A DNA stretch of 64,000 nt from Apostichopus japonicus. Taxonomy: Eukaryota; Echinodermata; Holothuroidea; Aspidochirotida; Stichopodidae. Shown here piece after piece: positions 1-12,904 of this stretch. Each line of letters starts with the position of its first letter. Position 1 is the stretch's first letter. The stretch lies in assembly GCF_037975245.1 (NCBI RefSeq), contig NC_092580.1, positions 17,246,001 through 17,310,000 on the forward strand. The letters run 5' to 3'. A model generated the notes under the pieces. It was not told where the DNA came from. It was given only the letters and a program-made list of their open reading frames with translations, and ran no database searches. The position numbers and the translations under genes were made by a program.

Positions 1-3000
1 CCATAGGGCCTAGAGCAGAAGTATTTGTATACTCTGCCCTTGGTCCCCGACTCCGAAACTGACTAGAGCCTATCAAACATTTCGCTTTGGCATTCTTTCT
101 CCTTCTTTCCTATAATTACTTAGGCCCCTAAGCACCTTCCCTTTCTACTTCTCTAGGAATTAGAAGGAAGTATCTTTGCCTGCATAAAGCCTAAATCAAA
201 GGGATGAAGTGGGCAGTTAGCCTAGATTAGCAAGGCCTATGTTTAGTTTAGATCTCAGCTACATATGCTTAGGAGTAAGACCAGCCTGTCATAGACTAGT
301 TATACTAGATTAAGTAAACTAGCCTATGGAGAGTCTCAGCCTGTACAACTAGTACTAGGCCTAGTAGTAGAAGTAGAATACCCCACCATCATTCTAAGGT
401 GTAGCTACTGTACATCGTCACATGTACACACACAGTACAATGAAGATGAACAAATCTTTTTATAAAGTAGGCCTAGGCCTACTGTCAAACGTCCTTAACA
501 ATACGAAGTGATTATTCGCAGGGCAGCCCGGCGAATAACGTACATAGACACCTTATTCGCAGGGCTGTGACGATTTTGAAAATAGGTTTATTATAAGGTT
601 TTGCTATTGATACCAGTCCGTTTAGGGGCCTTGAAAAAGCCAACCTTTTGGGCCCAAATAGTCTTAGCCACTTCATAAGCTAATTTTTGGAACCCCAGCA
701 GTTCAATTTTAAAAGCTTATTTTAAGGGAGCTTATCTTGGGATTCCCCAAAAGCCGATATTGCCTAAAAGCCAATATGGTCAAGGGTGTAACACCCCCCC
801 CTCCCACACCTTTACATGCAAATGAGCAGTCACTCTGCAAAAACAAAGGTGAAAATGAGGGATGACATTTTTTATGTTGGCGGTACTAATGCTAGACTGG
901 TTCAATCTTAAGGCCCTAGGCTCCCAAAACCAATCCTAACAGCATTCATGCGGTAGGAATCCCAAAGGCCAATAAATTCCTCAAAATATAGAGGCTCCCA
1001 ATTAAGACTCTCAAAAAGATAGCTGGTGCCCAAAAGCAAACTCGAATAGCCCCAAAAGTTACTGAGCCTGTTAACACAGTAAGGCTGCCCTGTGAATAAG
1101 GGGTATGTGTCTGGCTATTCGCAGGGCAGCCCTGCAAATAAGATGCTTGTGTCTGGCTATTCACAGGGCTGCCCTGCCAACAAGGTGTATGTGTCTGGCT
1201 ATTCGCAGGGCTGCCCTATGAATAAGATACTTGTGTCCGGCTATTTGCAGGGCTGCCCTGTGAATAAGGTGTATGTGTCTGGCTATTCGCAGGGCTGCCC
1301 TGCGGATAAGCCCCACCTTAACAATAACATGAAACTCGCACAATGAAAGACTTCTGTCACTGTCAGATGTAACCGACTGAGCCGGTGTAGCCAATCACTG
1401 TGAAAACTTTGGAAGTTTCAAAAGATTTTGGAAATCTCAACAAAACCACTAGATTTGTGGGGTTGTTTTTGCGTAGCGGGGTATTCTGTAATTGAACCCT
1501 AGGCCTAGGCCTAAGTTACAGCCATTATTATTGGCCAACACTCCTACTAGTCCTAACTCAGGATATTATCAGTTGTTAATGTGATAGCAATAACAATTAA
1601 CACACAACTTGATATAAAATAGCCTAACAAGATTGGTTAGCATTCTGAAAGCGATTGTAACTTACAGCCAAAACCATACAAAAATATCTTCAAATGAATT
1701 ACCAGTCTCACAAAGAGAAGGAACTTGTCCTGGCTGTCAGTGCACAATACAAGTTAACGTTAGGCTAGCCAGGAATTGACCGACGCTGGAAGTGTGTACA
1801 AAAGTACTCGTAAAAGGCTCACCCCTCAAAACATTGGGTACAGCAACTTGTAATCCGATCACATGCACAATGAATGTGCCAACAAGAGGTATGTTAAATT
1901 AGCGGCGCTATTTAAGAATATTATATCATGGAGAGCTCTTATCGTCAAGCCGCCATATTCCGCAAACCGATGTATATCGCGCTAAATGACTTTCTTTTCT
2001 TTTAATTTCTTTTCAATATATAAGTCATCAAAACGACATAAATCTTTAGGAATAGGTAACAAAGGGTGACATGATATTGCATCGATGTATCTTAGAAGGT
2101 TATGCATGAAAAAGTTAAGATAAATGCTTTGCAAGTCAGGAATAATTATGCATAAATTAACCAACATTTAAACAAGCTTCGGCTTCTTCTGGATCGCGGT
2201 GGAGGTGTGCAGCGAAACTTGGGATGGGAGGGGGGGGGGGGTTCTGACAATATATGACTGCATAAAATTAGATTCATTCCCAAACATTTGAACCTTTTCA
2301 GTGCTTTTCCTCAACAAACGGTATCTGCTTTGAATGTCCTTGTGAAATATGAGCTACATATGTGGTTTATCCTATAACAGCTGTATGCAATCATATAGAG
2401 GCACGTAGTCAGCCGTGCTGCCGTGCCAAGAGGCAAAAGGGGGGGTGGGGGTGGGGGAGGTCAGAAAAGTTTAATTAACGCTCGTATTGATACGACTTTT
2501 CATGACACCCTGGCTGCATCCTCTGTTATGCTGCAGGAATTGTAATGAAAATTAGAATAAAAATCGGCACAATTATGCACATATGGTACCGCACAGAAAT
2601 CAGTCCGGCACGGTGAAAGCACCGAAATCGAGGGCGGATCCAACGAGCAAATATCTATAGACATAAATTGGTGCATTCTGAGGTATATTTGGGCTATACA
2701 TTTGGTCTTTAGGTTGCTATAAACTTTCACTGGACACACAGTTCAACTTCATGCAAAGCTATAAACGTACTTAAATATATCTGAGCTACTTTCTGCCTTA
2801 TTGCACACGGCTTTTCCTCTTTGAGAAATAACATTACAAGGTATCTACTTTAGAAGCAGATCTTTCTGCTTGATAGAAATATAAACGTTGTAGTGTGCCC
2901 GACGCCTATGCTTTACTATACTGTGCGTACAATACTACAGCTTTAGTATACGGCATATACCGTACCAAACATTATATTGTCTTAGTACAGCCTACCCTAG

Positions 3001-3082
3001 TTTGATAGACGCGTGATGCTGATACTCTGCCGATTTTAAAAAGAAAACACTGCCCGACTCAGTACAGAAAGTGATTACCAAG
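1..3082. other. upstream/intergenic region before RBM15
   Basis: No coding gene is supported here. The stretch contains the 42-bp minisatellite described separately, related single units near 510-560, and short poly-G runs near 2230 and 2440. The last few hundred bases presumably hold the RBM15 promoter and 5' UTR, but I see no convincing TATA box or defined start site. Everything else looks like unremarkable AT-rich intergenic sequence. Confidence 0.6.
1088..1310. repeat. 42-bp minisatellite, five full units plus a partial one
   Basis: Units begin at 1088, 1130, 1172, 1214, 1256 and 1298 (partial). Each contains TGTGTC(T/C)GGCTATT followed by the near-palindrome GCAGGGC(T/A)GCCCTGC. Units alternate between a GTATG type and a CTTG type, giving a higher-order period of 84 bp. 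Because 42 is a multiple of three, the array is open in frames on both strands and mimics a 14-residue protein repeat; I see no sign that it is a gene. Diverged relatives lie at about 510-560. Confidence 0.9.
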
Positions 3083-5362
3083 ATGTCCCGCCAGGGAATG
3101 CGAGAAAGGGTAAGGGGTAGCCCAGACTCTCCAAGAATGTCTGACAGGGATAGAATGAGCCCTCCGGATGATCGCTATGAACCTAGGCCACCCAAGTATG
3201 GCAGTAGACCGCGAAGTATGGAGCGTGATCACGATAGGCCGCCGCCACCACCGCCACCTAGTCGTGAGTACAGATCTAGGCCTAGGGATGATTATAGAGA
3301 TCCACCTCCCTATGTCGATCACCATTCTTCTTCATACGATGACCGAACATCGTCCTACACAGCAAGGAGAGATCCAGAATACTCCAGCCTCAGGATTACT
3401 GGTTTTCCTTCACATGTATCAGATATGGCAGTTCGTGATGCCCTTTTCCATGAATTCAAAAAATTTGGTGAGGTCAATATAAGGGTCACCTACAGTGGAG
3501 AGGATCGGGTTGCTTATGCAAATTATCGTTTACAAGAAGATGCGAGAAATGCACGCTCAGCAAAAGGTACTCGCATTACAATGTTTGCACGACCGTTGCA
3601 CATAGATTGTGTATTTAAAAGATATGATAACTATGGTAACAACAGGGGAAGGGGAAGAGGACGTGGATATTACCATCAGGGGTCAGATTATCAGTCCAGA
3701 CCACCTACTGGAGGCAGGGGTTACAGCTCAGAATCCTCATATGAAAGAGATTATGATAAGAGACGTACGTATTCAGACTCTGGTCATCCACATGAACGTG
3801 ATGTTACCCTATTACCAGAAGAGGATCCAAAGGCGACTCGTACAGTTTTTGTCGGTAATCTTGAAGAAAATGTTACCCCCGAGCAGCTGCGGCGAGAATT
3901 TGAAAAGTATGGCATTGTAGAGGATGTGGACATAAAGTTTGGTGCTCGTGGTCAAGGAAATCCATTTGCATTTGTGAAATTTCTCAATTTGAATATGGCA
4001 TACAAAGCCATTACAGGTATGGTTGGTCACTATGTTGGGAGGAATCAAATTAAGCTAGGGTATGGCAAAATATCACCTACATCATGCTTGTGGATTGGTG
4101 GCTTAGGGACATGGACATCCTTGAGTGTCCTTGAGAGAGAATTTGATCGATTTGGAGCGATTCGCAAGATTGACTACACAAAAGGTGATACTTTTGCGTA
4201 CATATTTTATGAGACCTTAGAAGCAGCAACAGCAGCAGCTGAAACAATGCGTGGATATGCTTTGGGTGGTCCAGACAGGAGATTACGTATTGATTTTGTT
4301 GACCCTGAGAGGTTGCCAAGGGCCCCACCAACCTATGGCCATCTCCCAAGGAGTAGAGAGGAACCTCCATCTGAATTCTCAGAAGTGGAAAATGAGTACT
4401 TTCGTGGTTCCAAGCCTCCAACTAATAATTACAGGGAACGGAGGGCACCAGATAGCTATGGCTATGAGAAGGAAAAAACTTGGGATAGAGAAAGACGTGA
4501 CTGGGCTCCAGGAGCACCGGAAGATGGAGAAATGCCAGCACGACCTGTGAGACGCAAAAGACCACACTCTCCAGACAGTGATTACTCACGAGGAAGTGGA
4601 CCGGAACGACCAATAGGTTACAAGCCACCACGGTCACCAGAAGATAAGGCTGAATGGTCACCGGGGCCTCCTCTGGAAGGGACCAGCTCCTCTCCTGAGA
4701 TGAATGAGTTTGAAGCTAGGAAAGAGCACAAAAGAGGTCGTAGTAGTGATAGCTCCAGTAGTGGCCACCTGAATGGAAAACAGCATAAGAAGCACAAAAA
4801 GCCTAAGAAATCAAAAGTTCTAAATGGTGTAACAACTGTGCGTGACCTGGTTGAGCATTTCCCCGTTGCGTGGGATGGATTTTACGGTCTGAAGAACAGT
4901 GCTTTTGCCACATCCATGCATGTTGTGGCCGGGGATCGATCTCTGCTGGAAGTTCTGTTACCCGACGGCTTAAATGCTGATGAAAATACTCTTCGAATTG
5001 CACAGCGTTTTCGTCTGGACCAGCCTAAGCTGGAGGAAGTAGCTAAGCGTATTTACAGTGCCGGCCCAAATGGATATGCCATTTTGGTGGCAGTGCCGCA
5101 AGCTGAGGAACCAAAAGAGTTGCCAACTGGAACCCAAGCGAGAACACTTCGTAATCTTGTATCTTACTTACAACAGAAAAAGGCAGCAGGAGTGATCATT
5201 CTACCAGTAAATCAAACCGATGAGAAGGAGAAGGGTGTCCTTTATGCATTCCCTCCCTGTGAATATGCCCATAAACACCTCCTTACTGTGGCCCCTGATC
5301 TTGGGCCTACTCCATCAGAAGAGGACCACTTCGTTGTGATCATTGTGAAAGGTGTTGCTTGA
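3083..5362 (+). CDS. RBM15: RBM15/spenito-family RNA-binding protein (three RRMs plus SPOC)
   Basis: A single uninterrupted coding exon of 759 aa. The ATG at 3083 has A at -3; the open frame extends 12 nt further upstream only through a GTG. Order of parts: Arg/Ser/Pro/Tyr-rich N-terminus with a proline run, RRM1 about 101-181, an Arg-Gly patch (GRGRGRG) near 190, RRM2 about 252-331 with RNP motifs VFVGNL and FAFVKF, RRM3 about 333-408 with LWIGGL, an Arg/Ser and Lys-rich linker (KKHKKPKK) that looks like a nuclear localisation signal, and a C-terminal SPOC domain about 585-759 ending VVIIVKGVA. This is the layout of RBM15/RBM15B and fly spenito. Family members are nuclear adaptors that bring the m6A methyltransferase complex to RNAs and act in export and splicing. 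The protein is shorter than vertebrate RBM15 but complete. One gene probably stands for both vertebrate paralogues. A 5' UTR intron cannot be excluded. Confidence 0.95.
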   Translation: MSRQGMRERVRGSPDSPRMSDRDRMSPPDDRYEPRPPKYGSRPRSMERDHDRPPPPPPPSREYRSRPRDDYRDPPPYVDHHSSSYDDRTSSYTARRDPEYSSLRITGFPSHVSDMAVRDALFHEFKKFGEVNIRVTYSGEDRVAYANYRLQEDARNARSAKGTRITMFARPLHIDCVFKRYDNYGNNRGRGRGRGYYHQGSDYQSRPPTGGRGYSSESSYERDYDKRRTYSDSGHPHERDVTLLPEEDPKATRTVFVGNLEENVTPEQLRREFEKYGIVEDVDIKFGARGQGNPFAFVKFLNLNMAYKAITGMVGHYVGRNQIKLGYGKISPTSCLWIGGLGTWTSLSVLEREFDRFGAIRKIDYTKGDTFAYIFYETLEAATAAAETMRGYALGGPDRRLRIDFVDPERLPRAPPTYGHLPRSREEPPSEFSEVENEYFRGSKPPTNNYRERRAPDSYGYEKEKTWDRERRDWAPGAPEDGEMPARPVRRKRPHSPDSDYSRGSGPERPIGYKPPRSPEDKAEWSPGPPLEGTSSSPEMNEFEARKEHKRGRSSDSSSSGHLNGKQHKKHKKPKKSKVLNGVTTVRDLVEHFPVAWDGFYGLKNSAFATSMHVVAGDRSLLEVLLPDGLNADENTLRIAQRFRLDQPKLEEVAKRIYSAGPNGYAILVAVPQAEEPKELPTGTQARTLRNLVSYLQQKKAAGVIILPVNQTDEKEKGVLYAFPPCEYAHKHLLTVAPDLGPTPSEEDHFVVIIVKGVA

Positions 5363-6088
5363 TCTTTCATCGATACCTTTGTACAGTTTTTTTTGTGCTT
5401 TCCTTGCTTTTAGTTAGTCTAAATCATGTTTCAAAATTACTTTACAAACTTCATTGGCTTGATAATAACTATACAAATAGTTCTGTAGTTGTTATTGAAT
5501 CAATACTATTTAGTTTTTAGTTTTCATCAGTTTCCAAGTTTTATATTATGTATTAATAATTGCAAAACAGCATAATGACCTCAATTCATTTAAAATTTGA
5601 ACATGGACGGTCATGAAGGTTGGGAGATGTGAGGGTGGGGGAACTAGAATCGCGATAGATAAAATTATGGGAACATGTCAGTATTTTTTTTCTTGCATCA
5701 GCAAGTCTCCATCTGTTGATAATCATTGACACTGCATAGTTACATTTGACTCTCATAAGACTGAAAGTTACTCTCCACGGAAAGGATTTCCTCATTCAGA
5801 AGAAGCAAGAATTGCTACTGTACATTCTGCATAGTTCTTTCAAGCAAAGCAAATTCGAACTTATCCAGGCCGCTAGGCAGCAGAGACGAGAGACAGCATC
5901 TTTGTATGGCATGACAAGAGACACCTTATATCAACTCCTGTTGGCATCTGTCATACCTCCATAGCCCATTGCTGCAGATGTAATTCAAAGGTGAGATATA
6001 TATATTGGTAGGTATGATTAATTAATTGTAACTATAGTTCAGACTCTGATTCCAGTTGTGTGTTGAAAAGTTGAAGAAAAAAAAGCAT

Positions 6089-6094
6089 AATAAA
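6089..6094 (+). terminator. candidate poly(A) signal for RBM15
   Basis: An AATAAA hexamer lies about 730 bp after the RBM15 stop in AT-rich sequence. Other AATAAA hexamers occur at about 6236-6250 and 6738, so the true end of the 3' UTR cannot be fixed from sequence alone. Confidence 0.3.
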
Positions 6095-6233
6095 CTAATT
6101 AAACTATGTATATGCTTTTTAAATGTTTTTCATCATGCACCTTCTGAGATAAGGGAGCTCATTCAAAATTGCAGTTCAAATTTATACAGGGCACAATGTA
6201 ACTATCCTTTTCAGAACTGAAAGTTTGAGAATA

Positions 6234-6300
6234 GTAATAAAAATAATAAATACTACTTATATAGCGCCTCCCAAAAATCTCAAAGCGCTGTAGAGTAAAA
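6234..6300 (+). repeat. interspersed repeat fragment (TATATAGCGC...CAAAGCGCT type)
   Basis: AATAATAAATACTACTTATA is followed by TAGCGCC and, about 20 bases later, CTCAAAGCGCTGTAGAG. This arrangement resembles a very common short interspersed repeat in marine invertebrate genomes (from memory, not searched). Only one fragment is visible here and its outer boundaries are unclear. Confidence 0.5.
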
Positions 6301-9300
6301 AGAAAGTCAAAAACAGATAAACCAGGCTAAGAAACCAAAAGATGCAAACTCAAAAAGCGTAATAACACGTTGATGTTACAGAAAGACTAGATACTAAACG
6401 GTCATAAATGATCATAATATTTTCAGAAGTTATCCTTTCCTGGTATATATGCTGCATTTGTTTTGGGAACAATCGAAACTTGTCTTGGTTTAGAGAACAG
6501 ATTCTAAATGTACACCTGGCTGACAGGGTACTGTGGAAAGAAAATCAATGATGCTTTGCAGCAGGAAAATCTAGAAGAAACCACTTAATTCCATCATGTT
6601 ATTTATGCACTGTGCCTATAGTATGTGAAACAATCAGATTTTGAAAGTGTTAAATATGTATGGAACAATTCATATAGGGTTGCTCAGCAACATTGTGATT
6701 TGTTACATACAGTGTTGGTGTCCCAGTATGCAGTGGTCAATAAAATAGTGCCTTCAAAATATACACATTATTAAAAGGACATAAATTACAATTTAAAATG
6801 GCTTGTTTACAAAATTATGGCCCAAAGCATACTTTTGTACAGTATGTGGTACTTGCAGTGCATACTGTAAAGTCAGTATATGTTTATGGTGTAATTGTTG
6901 ATCTTGGGTTCACATCCTAAGGTAGTAACACAGAGTAGGCTGGTAGGTATACAGCAACTGTGCCGATGAGAAGTCACTATTCATAAACTCTTTTGCAGGG
7001 CTTCTATTGTCAGTTCTTTTGTTTCCACAGCATATAAAAAACATTGGAAGCCCATGTGAAATAACACTAAGCTATTGAGGTTTGGTTAAGTTAGGTTTTA
7101 TTGACTTCTTGAAGCTTGGCCATTTAGAGCAATGGTTAACCAGGCTTTCACTAGAGACTTTAGTACAGGAAGGTTCCCCACAGTGTGAACTTTCAATTTT
7201 GAGTTGGTTAGTACTGAATGCAAATTGATTGAAGAGAAAGAAACTCATATAACGGACCAGTGCAATCGTAATATAAAACAGTTGTGTACAGATTAATTAC
7301 AGTGTTAGACCGTAGCTCAACTGTGTTTGCGGACATTCTCATTAAATCATTAAATTTGTTGTCTTTCTCCAGGCTCGCGTTTCTTTGGCAAGGCATCTAC
7401 CAAAACTTCATAAACATGTTCACAGTTTATATAATTTTTGACAAACTGATAAAGTTGAAACTCACACTCGATTTTGATTATTCAGTGATTATCATCAACC
7501 TCTTTAATGCATGTTTTGTGTGAAGAAATTTTACCACGGCCAATGTGTTTCAACTTACGAAATCTGTGCAATTTAAAATCATCAGATGGTCTTTAGCCTT
7601 TGTGAACATATTCTGGTTGAGTGCCTTTCAAACAAATTTTTATTGATTGATAGTGAAAGAGCTTTAGATGTCTTTCAGATGAAATTTGTCCATATGAGAG
7701 GTTTCTTTGTTACATCCCTCTCTCCTTTTTATGAGGATTTTATTGTATTATTTTCAACATATGAAGTCCAAAGCAAACAATTGTCTGAGAAAAGAACTTC
7801 GATCTCTCATTAAATTGAAGAAGTTTGTTCGGGGAAACCAAATTTTATGGAATGATAATATTTAATACCTTGTGATTATTTTTGGAAGTTCCATTGGTTT
7901 ATCAACGACAACTTACTGGTGAATCTACTGGCAATAATCTGTGAAGTTTTTCAATAAATCCTAACAGATTCATCCAGTTTGACGAGGAAAAAGATTACAA
8001 AACCTTACTTTCTGTGGAATATTGTGGAAAGAAAAATGTGCATTATACCTTCTGCTTATATCCAACAACCTTTGTGCAATACTTTCTACACCTCATACCT
8101 TTACACTGTAGAAATAGAATTTTTATTTTTATATTTGTTTTACATTTTGTGAAAGTTGTGTTCTTTTTTCTGCATGCATGCTGGCTTTATGTGTACATTT
8201 GTTTACACTAATGACGCTTTTCTGTGCTGATGTGATAGCCTCATTACGCAACTTCGAGGTTATTGTACTTCCAATGGAAGAAAATTAATATTGGAACTTA
8301 TCGAGCGTTTAATGCTCAGAAAAAAAAAATGTTATTATATATATTTTTCGTATTTCCCATGGAAAGAAAGAAGTGTTGAGTATTTTTTCTCCCTTTATAT
8401 CGTGATGTTCATAAATAATACCACCTTGGCAGGATGTGACAAGTTTCCGAGATATTTTCAAAATTTTCATAAATATTCTGCAGATTTCAGTTTTGATACT
8501 GTTCATGTGCTTTTCAATGCTATTTGCAGCTGTATTTAATCCTCAATCCCAATACCCAATTCTGCCATATCACTTTTTGTGAGAATTTTATGCCAAAAGT
8601 GAAGTCTTTCATTACAAAATAGTTGAGAGTGTGATATTGTATTATTCTTTACGAGATCCAGTGTCTTGTTGTTGCCATTTGGGAGAACTCGTTAAGAGCT
8701 TTTTGTCAATGGAAATCTATCAAGTTACAAATTGCTGTGAACAACAAATGAAATGTTGTCTCTCATCGTTGGATGTGTATATTCTAAATGTGAAGTTTCC
8801 ATCGGAAGTGAGAAATCAGTGCATGTTATTTATTATTCTTTCTCACCTTCCTATAAACATTTTGAGTGACAAAGTGCTTATTTATTGATATTACCCCATC
8901 AGTGCAGCAGGATAGCTTTCTCAAGTATAACTTGGTGCTATATATATTTTTCATTGTCAGTGTGAGCTTCTGTAAAAAGATTTTATACCAGATGAGCAGC
9001 AGTTGTGTATGTTTTTTATCATCGTTGGATGCATATTACATCAGCTGTGGGAATATGTGATTCTTTCAGTTACCAGTGTCTTTCATTATATAGTGTCAAT
9101 TCTCAATTTCAGAGTGTTCCCTGTGGATCTTGTGATGTGGAATAATATTAATAATAAAAAGACTTTTGCAAAGGAAATATCCGAGGAAAAAGTGTCACTG
9201 GACACCTTTGACGTTTTTGTGTGGAGAGAACAAATTGCTGCCTTAGCAAGATATATTTATCTCACTGGAACCGGTTGAACCTAAAAATGTGATTTGCGAG

Positions 9301-10556
9301 TGAGGAAATGGAACTTGTGTATCGTGTTCATAAATTCCTGGAGGAAGGAGGGACTTGACAATGGAATCGTGTTTTACTCATCATGGAGATGGATCTTCAG
9401 ATTGGAAATAAAACTTTAAATACCAGCAGTGAGATACGTGAGGAACTCTCTTTATGTGCTCCATGACTGTTAGTTGTGCTGCTTGATTTCAAATATGCCT
9501 GGGATACATTTCTCTGGTTATTTCTGTCTCAAACTGTGTGAAGTTATATCATGCTGCTTCATGTGACTTTCTACAAAGGGAAATGACTTCAGTTGTATTC
9601 TTGCATGAATCAATGATAGATGGATGGATGACAGCAGTCGCTCACTCTGGAAGAGGTTAAAAAGTCCAGCAGACTGAAGATGAAGTGGTGGTAACGCACG
9701 TGCCTGTCACATCTGAATGCTGAGTGTATCCAGTGTAATGACAAACAGGAGTACCGCGAGATGGACTTTTCTTTCTTTCTTTCCACCTTTCCATACACAC
9801 TGTATTTGCATAGATTTCTTGAATGGATGTTAGAATGTGGCAGTAAAATCCTGGCCAGTAAATGTGTTTGAGTTGGTATAACTGAATCATTCTTAGTACA
9901 AATATACTTACAGTAATTGGTGTAAAGATTTAGAGGAGTACTTTTATACCATTTTGATGCTAATGCGATAGCTTAGTTGACTACCCATCAGAATTGAAGT
10001 GTTGAGATAAGCTGACAAGAATAGGTCCAGGGGTATCATTTGGTTTGTCTGCAGAATGTTGTTTTGAAATATTTTAGTGAAGTTTGTCAATATTCTGAAT
10101 GTAGCCGTCATTTGGCACAATATCCCTAAAACTCTACAGCATCACATGAGTCCAAACGTTTGTGACACAACTCCAAGCATAGTGTAAAGTGATGAATGTC
10201 AAGTCTTCAAAATTGATCTGTAACTAACTCGTGAAATGAGTAGAAATAAAATAAAGACATACAGTATATGTGCTGTCTTTATAGTAAATTACCATTCAAT
10301 TCATTTTGAAAATAATTCTTTCAACATTGCAGAGCAGAAGAATTATAAAAAGTACAAGATCGTTAATCGAATGCAGTATGAGTTTCCTACAGTGTAAAGC
10401 TTTGAAAGATGTAATCGAACAAAGGAAGACAGTTTTGTAATCAGTGAATGTTTTCATTTTCAGGGGAACAACAAAAAGAATAAAGAAATCACATGAACCA
10501 CTTTGTCCAGACCTTTTAGATAGGCGCTAGATCACTTCAACACTTTCTTATTTGAA

Positions 10557-10648
10557 ATTGCTGCTGTAAATTTAAAAGAGCCATAGTAACAATTGCTGCT
10601 GTAAATTTAAATTGCTAAAGAGCCATAGGTAACAATTGCTTCTGTAGA
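10557..10648 (+). repeat. short direct tandem duplication
   Basis: The unit ATTGCTGCTGTAAATTTAAA followed by AGAGCCATAG occurs at 10557-10591 and, with an 8-bp internal insertion, at 10592-10634. A partial third start lies at 10635. It looks like a local duplication with no known function. Confidence 0.75.
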
Positions 10649-12478
10649 CATTTATGTGGTTCTGTGTACAGTATTGCAGTATTCATTGTAGTCTCTTTGC
10701 TATGAAAAGGAAGGGTGGGAATGTGTAACAAACTATTCTAACAGCACAAATCTATTATTGAGTAGGTTCACTACTGTACAACTGAGATATTGTAGAACCT
10801 GTAATGGGCATTAGTTTATCTCTATCTGGTCTGGTTTGAAACAATAAAAAACATTACATTTTTTACTTTCCAGCTACCTTTGAAAGGATGTTAGCTGATA
10901 CTGCAGGATAACACTTATTGTATCCTTGATGAAGCTCTGATTATGAAGTGTTTTACCACATAGAATCTTTTCATACCCTGATTTATTGTTGTCGTCACAT
11001 GTCAGATATTTGTTGACAGAATCTGTAATCTGCAGTTCTGCATGTTCTTGATGTACATAGTCTAATTAAAAAATAAATAATTATGTAGATGACTTGTGTT
11101 GATTCATCCTTGGTTTCAGCATACAGTATCGTTATAGAGAATCCCCAGTGTATGGTTTCTGCTGAACATTATCATTAAGATATAAAGCAAACCCACTTGA
11201 TATATATCTGTAAATAGTCCTCAGTTTCAGACGTGGTACCAGACCGTTGTAATTTATCACAAGATATTTTGGTGGTGATAGAGGGGTAGGTTAGTGTTTG
11301 GGGAGACTTTTACATAAAAAAATTGAAGTAAAGGATTAATGCATAACTCTAAGGGCTGACTCATTCTTTTGCTACTTTCGGTGATAGGTTTGTATTTGTT
11401 AACTGTTAATTAGCAGGACCGAAGGGGATATGAGATGAAATGAAAATTCAGAGGGAGTGGGAGGGTTGGGGGGGTGGGGAGACGGATGGATGTAGGGAAA
11501 TGGGAAACTAAAAATGTAGTGATGTTTAAGCTGTTATCTCCAAACTGGTTGGAGTTAGTGTTCCATCATCACTGTCTAATTAATTCTTACTGGATCATAA
11601 TTACTTCTCTCTTTGGAACAAAACTTAATTAGGGTATCTTTTATTATTCCTACTCCATTTTAAACTTGTGTGATAATGTGCATAGCATATTTTGTACTTT
11701 TGTGTCATTCATCTTAATTGTTTCTCTGTTTTTCCAAATTTTGTTTTACCCTTTAAGGTTAGCAAAAGCTGAACCATTCAATAAACGGTTTTAAACAGCA
11801 ACTAGTCCCCCCCCCCCCCATCTTCCTCACTCCTTTCTCCACTTCCCAAAGAAGATGAAACAGTGAAAATGTTACATAATATTGATTCATAAATGTGAAC
11901 TGTACTATCTAGCCACAGCAAAAATGTTTACTGACTGATACTGTACCAAATACTGTGCCCCAAAGAGATTCCAAGTGATGCATCTTTTTCATCTAAAGTG
12001 ATATAGGTTTGTGGGAGGGGGTGGGGTAAGGGGAGTTGGGGGAAATTGTAATTTGCTTTCCAAATAGCCACTTCAATGAGCAGGATTATGGTTATGATCA
12101 ACAAAAGAACAAAGACCTACTTGTTATCATATATTAACTGAGAGCTTGTTCTTTTATAATCTATTTTGTGCTTCATCTCATTTTCCTTATTTCATAAAAA
12201 CTATTTTTTCAACCAGTAAAGTTGTGTGCTGCAGACTTCATACATTAGATTAGTTTCTTCCATATGGTTAATGACAAAAAAAAATGTAGTTAATGAAATT
12301 CAATACAATGTAGTTGATTGACACATATACAATATGTTTGTTATTTCTTGTTTTCATGTGTTCTGGCATGTGGTATTGAAGCTTGGAAAGATGTGGTAAT
12401 GGGCTTTAGCATTGGGGGGGGGGGCTACCTACATAGGAAATCCAGGTAAAAGGAAAAAAAGAAATAGTTGTTTTGTTA

Positions 12479-12588
12479 AACATTGGGTTAACTGGTTCAT
12501 TTTGGACAATTGGCTAGTTTACTACTGTATTGTGAATAGATGCTTTGGTCTATTATTGGTCAATTAACTGGTTAACAAACCCAATGTT
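12479..12588. repeat. imperfect inverted repeat, possible MITE remnant
   Basis: The left arm AACATTGGGTTAACTGGTT starts at 12479. The right arm at 12566-12588 reads as its inverted complement with a few inserted bases. Poly-G on the left (about 12415) and poly-C on the right (about 12598) extend the symmetry, as in other small inverted-repeat elements of this window. No target-site duplication was identified. Confidence 0.45.
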
Positions 12589-12896
12589 CCATCCCCTCCC
12601 CCCCCCCATTCTTAATTGTTTCCCCCGATGGTGTCCAAAGATCTGGATCAAAGTAAAACATTACCTTCTTAGTCTTGTATTGCCCTGCTAATTACATCAA
12701 ACTACAATTTAGACTTGTGGAAAGTGATAAAAGCCTTTACAGGCAGGTTGTTATTGAATATACATTCATTTATCTTGGAAAGGGTAGGAAAGATTGTCAC
12801 AATGTTGAAGAAAATGTGTGATCGCATTTATGGAATTACGGACTAGTCTAGTAGGAATTAAATGAGCAAAAGCGAGACTGGAAAGAAAGTAAACAG

Positions 12897-12904
12897 TGAC
12901 GTCA
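12897..12904. promoter_or_regulatory. perfect CRE palindrome, candidate ZNF277 promoter site
   Basis: TGACGTCA, the consensus full CREB/ATF site, lies 1.8 kb upstream of the ZNF277 start codon. If ZNF277 has a non-coding first exon, this could belong to its promoter. An isolated 8-mer is weak evidence. Confidence 0.25.

Noticed and set aside
1092-1394. Open frames with a 14-residue repeat on both strands
   Set aside because: They result from the 42-bp minisatellite (multiple of three). There is no conserved start, splice site or homology.
7208-9278. Series of short hydrophobic open frames
   Set aside because: The sequence is strongly T-rich on the plus strand, which yields Phe/Leu/Ile/Tyr-rich frames by chance. 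No shared exon structure or domain.
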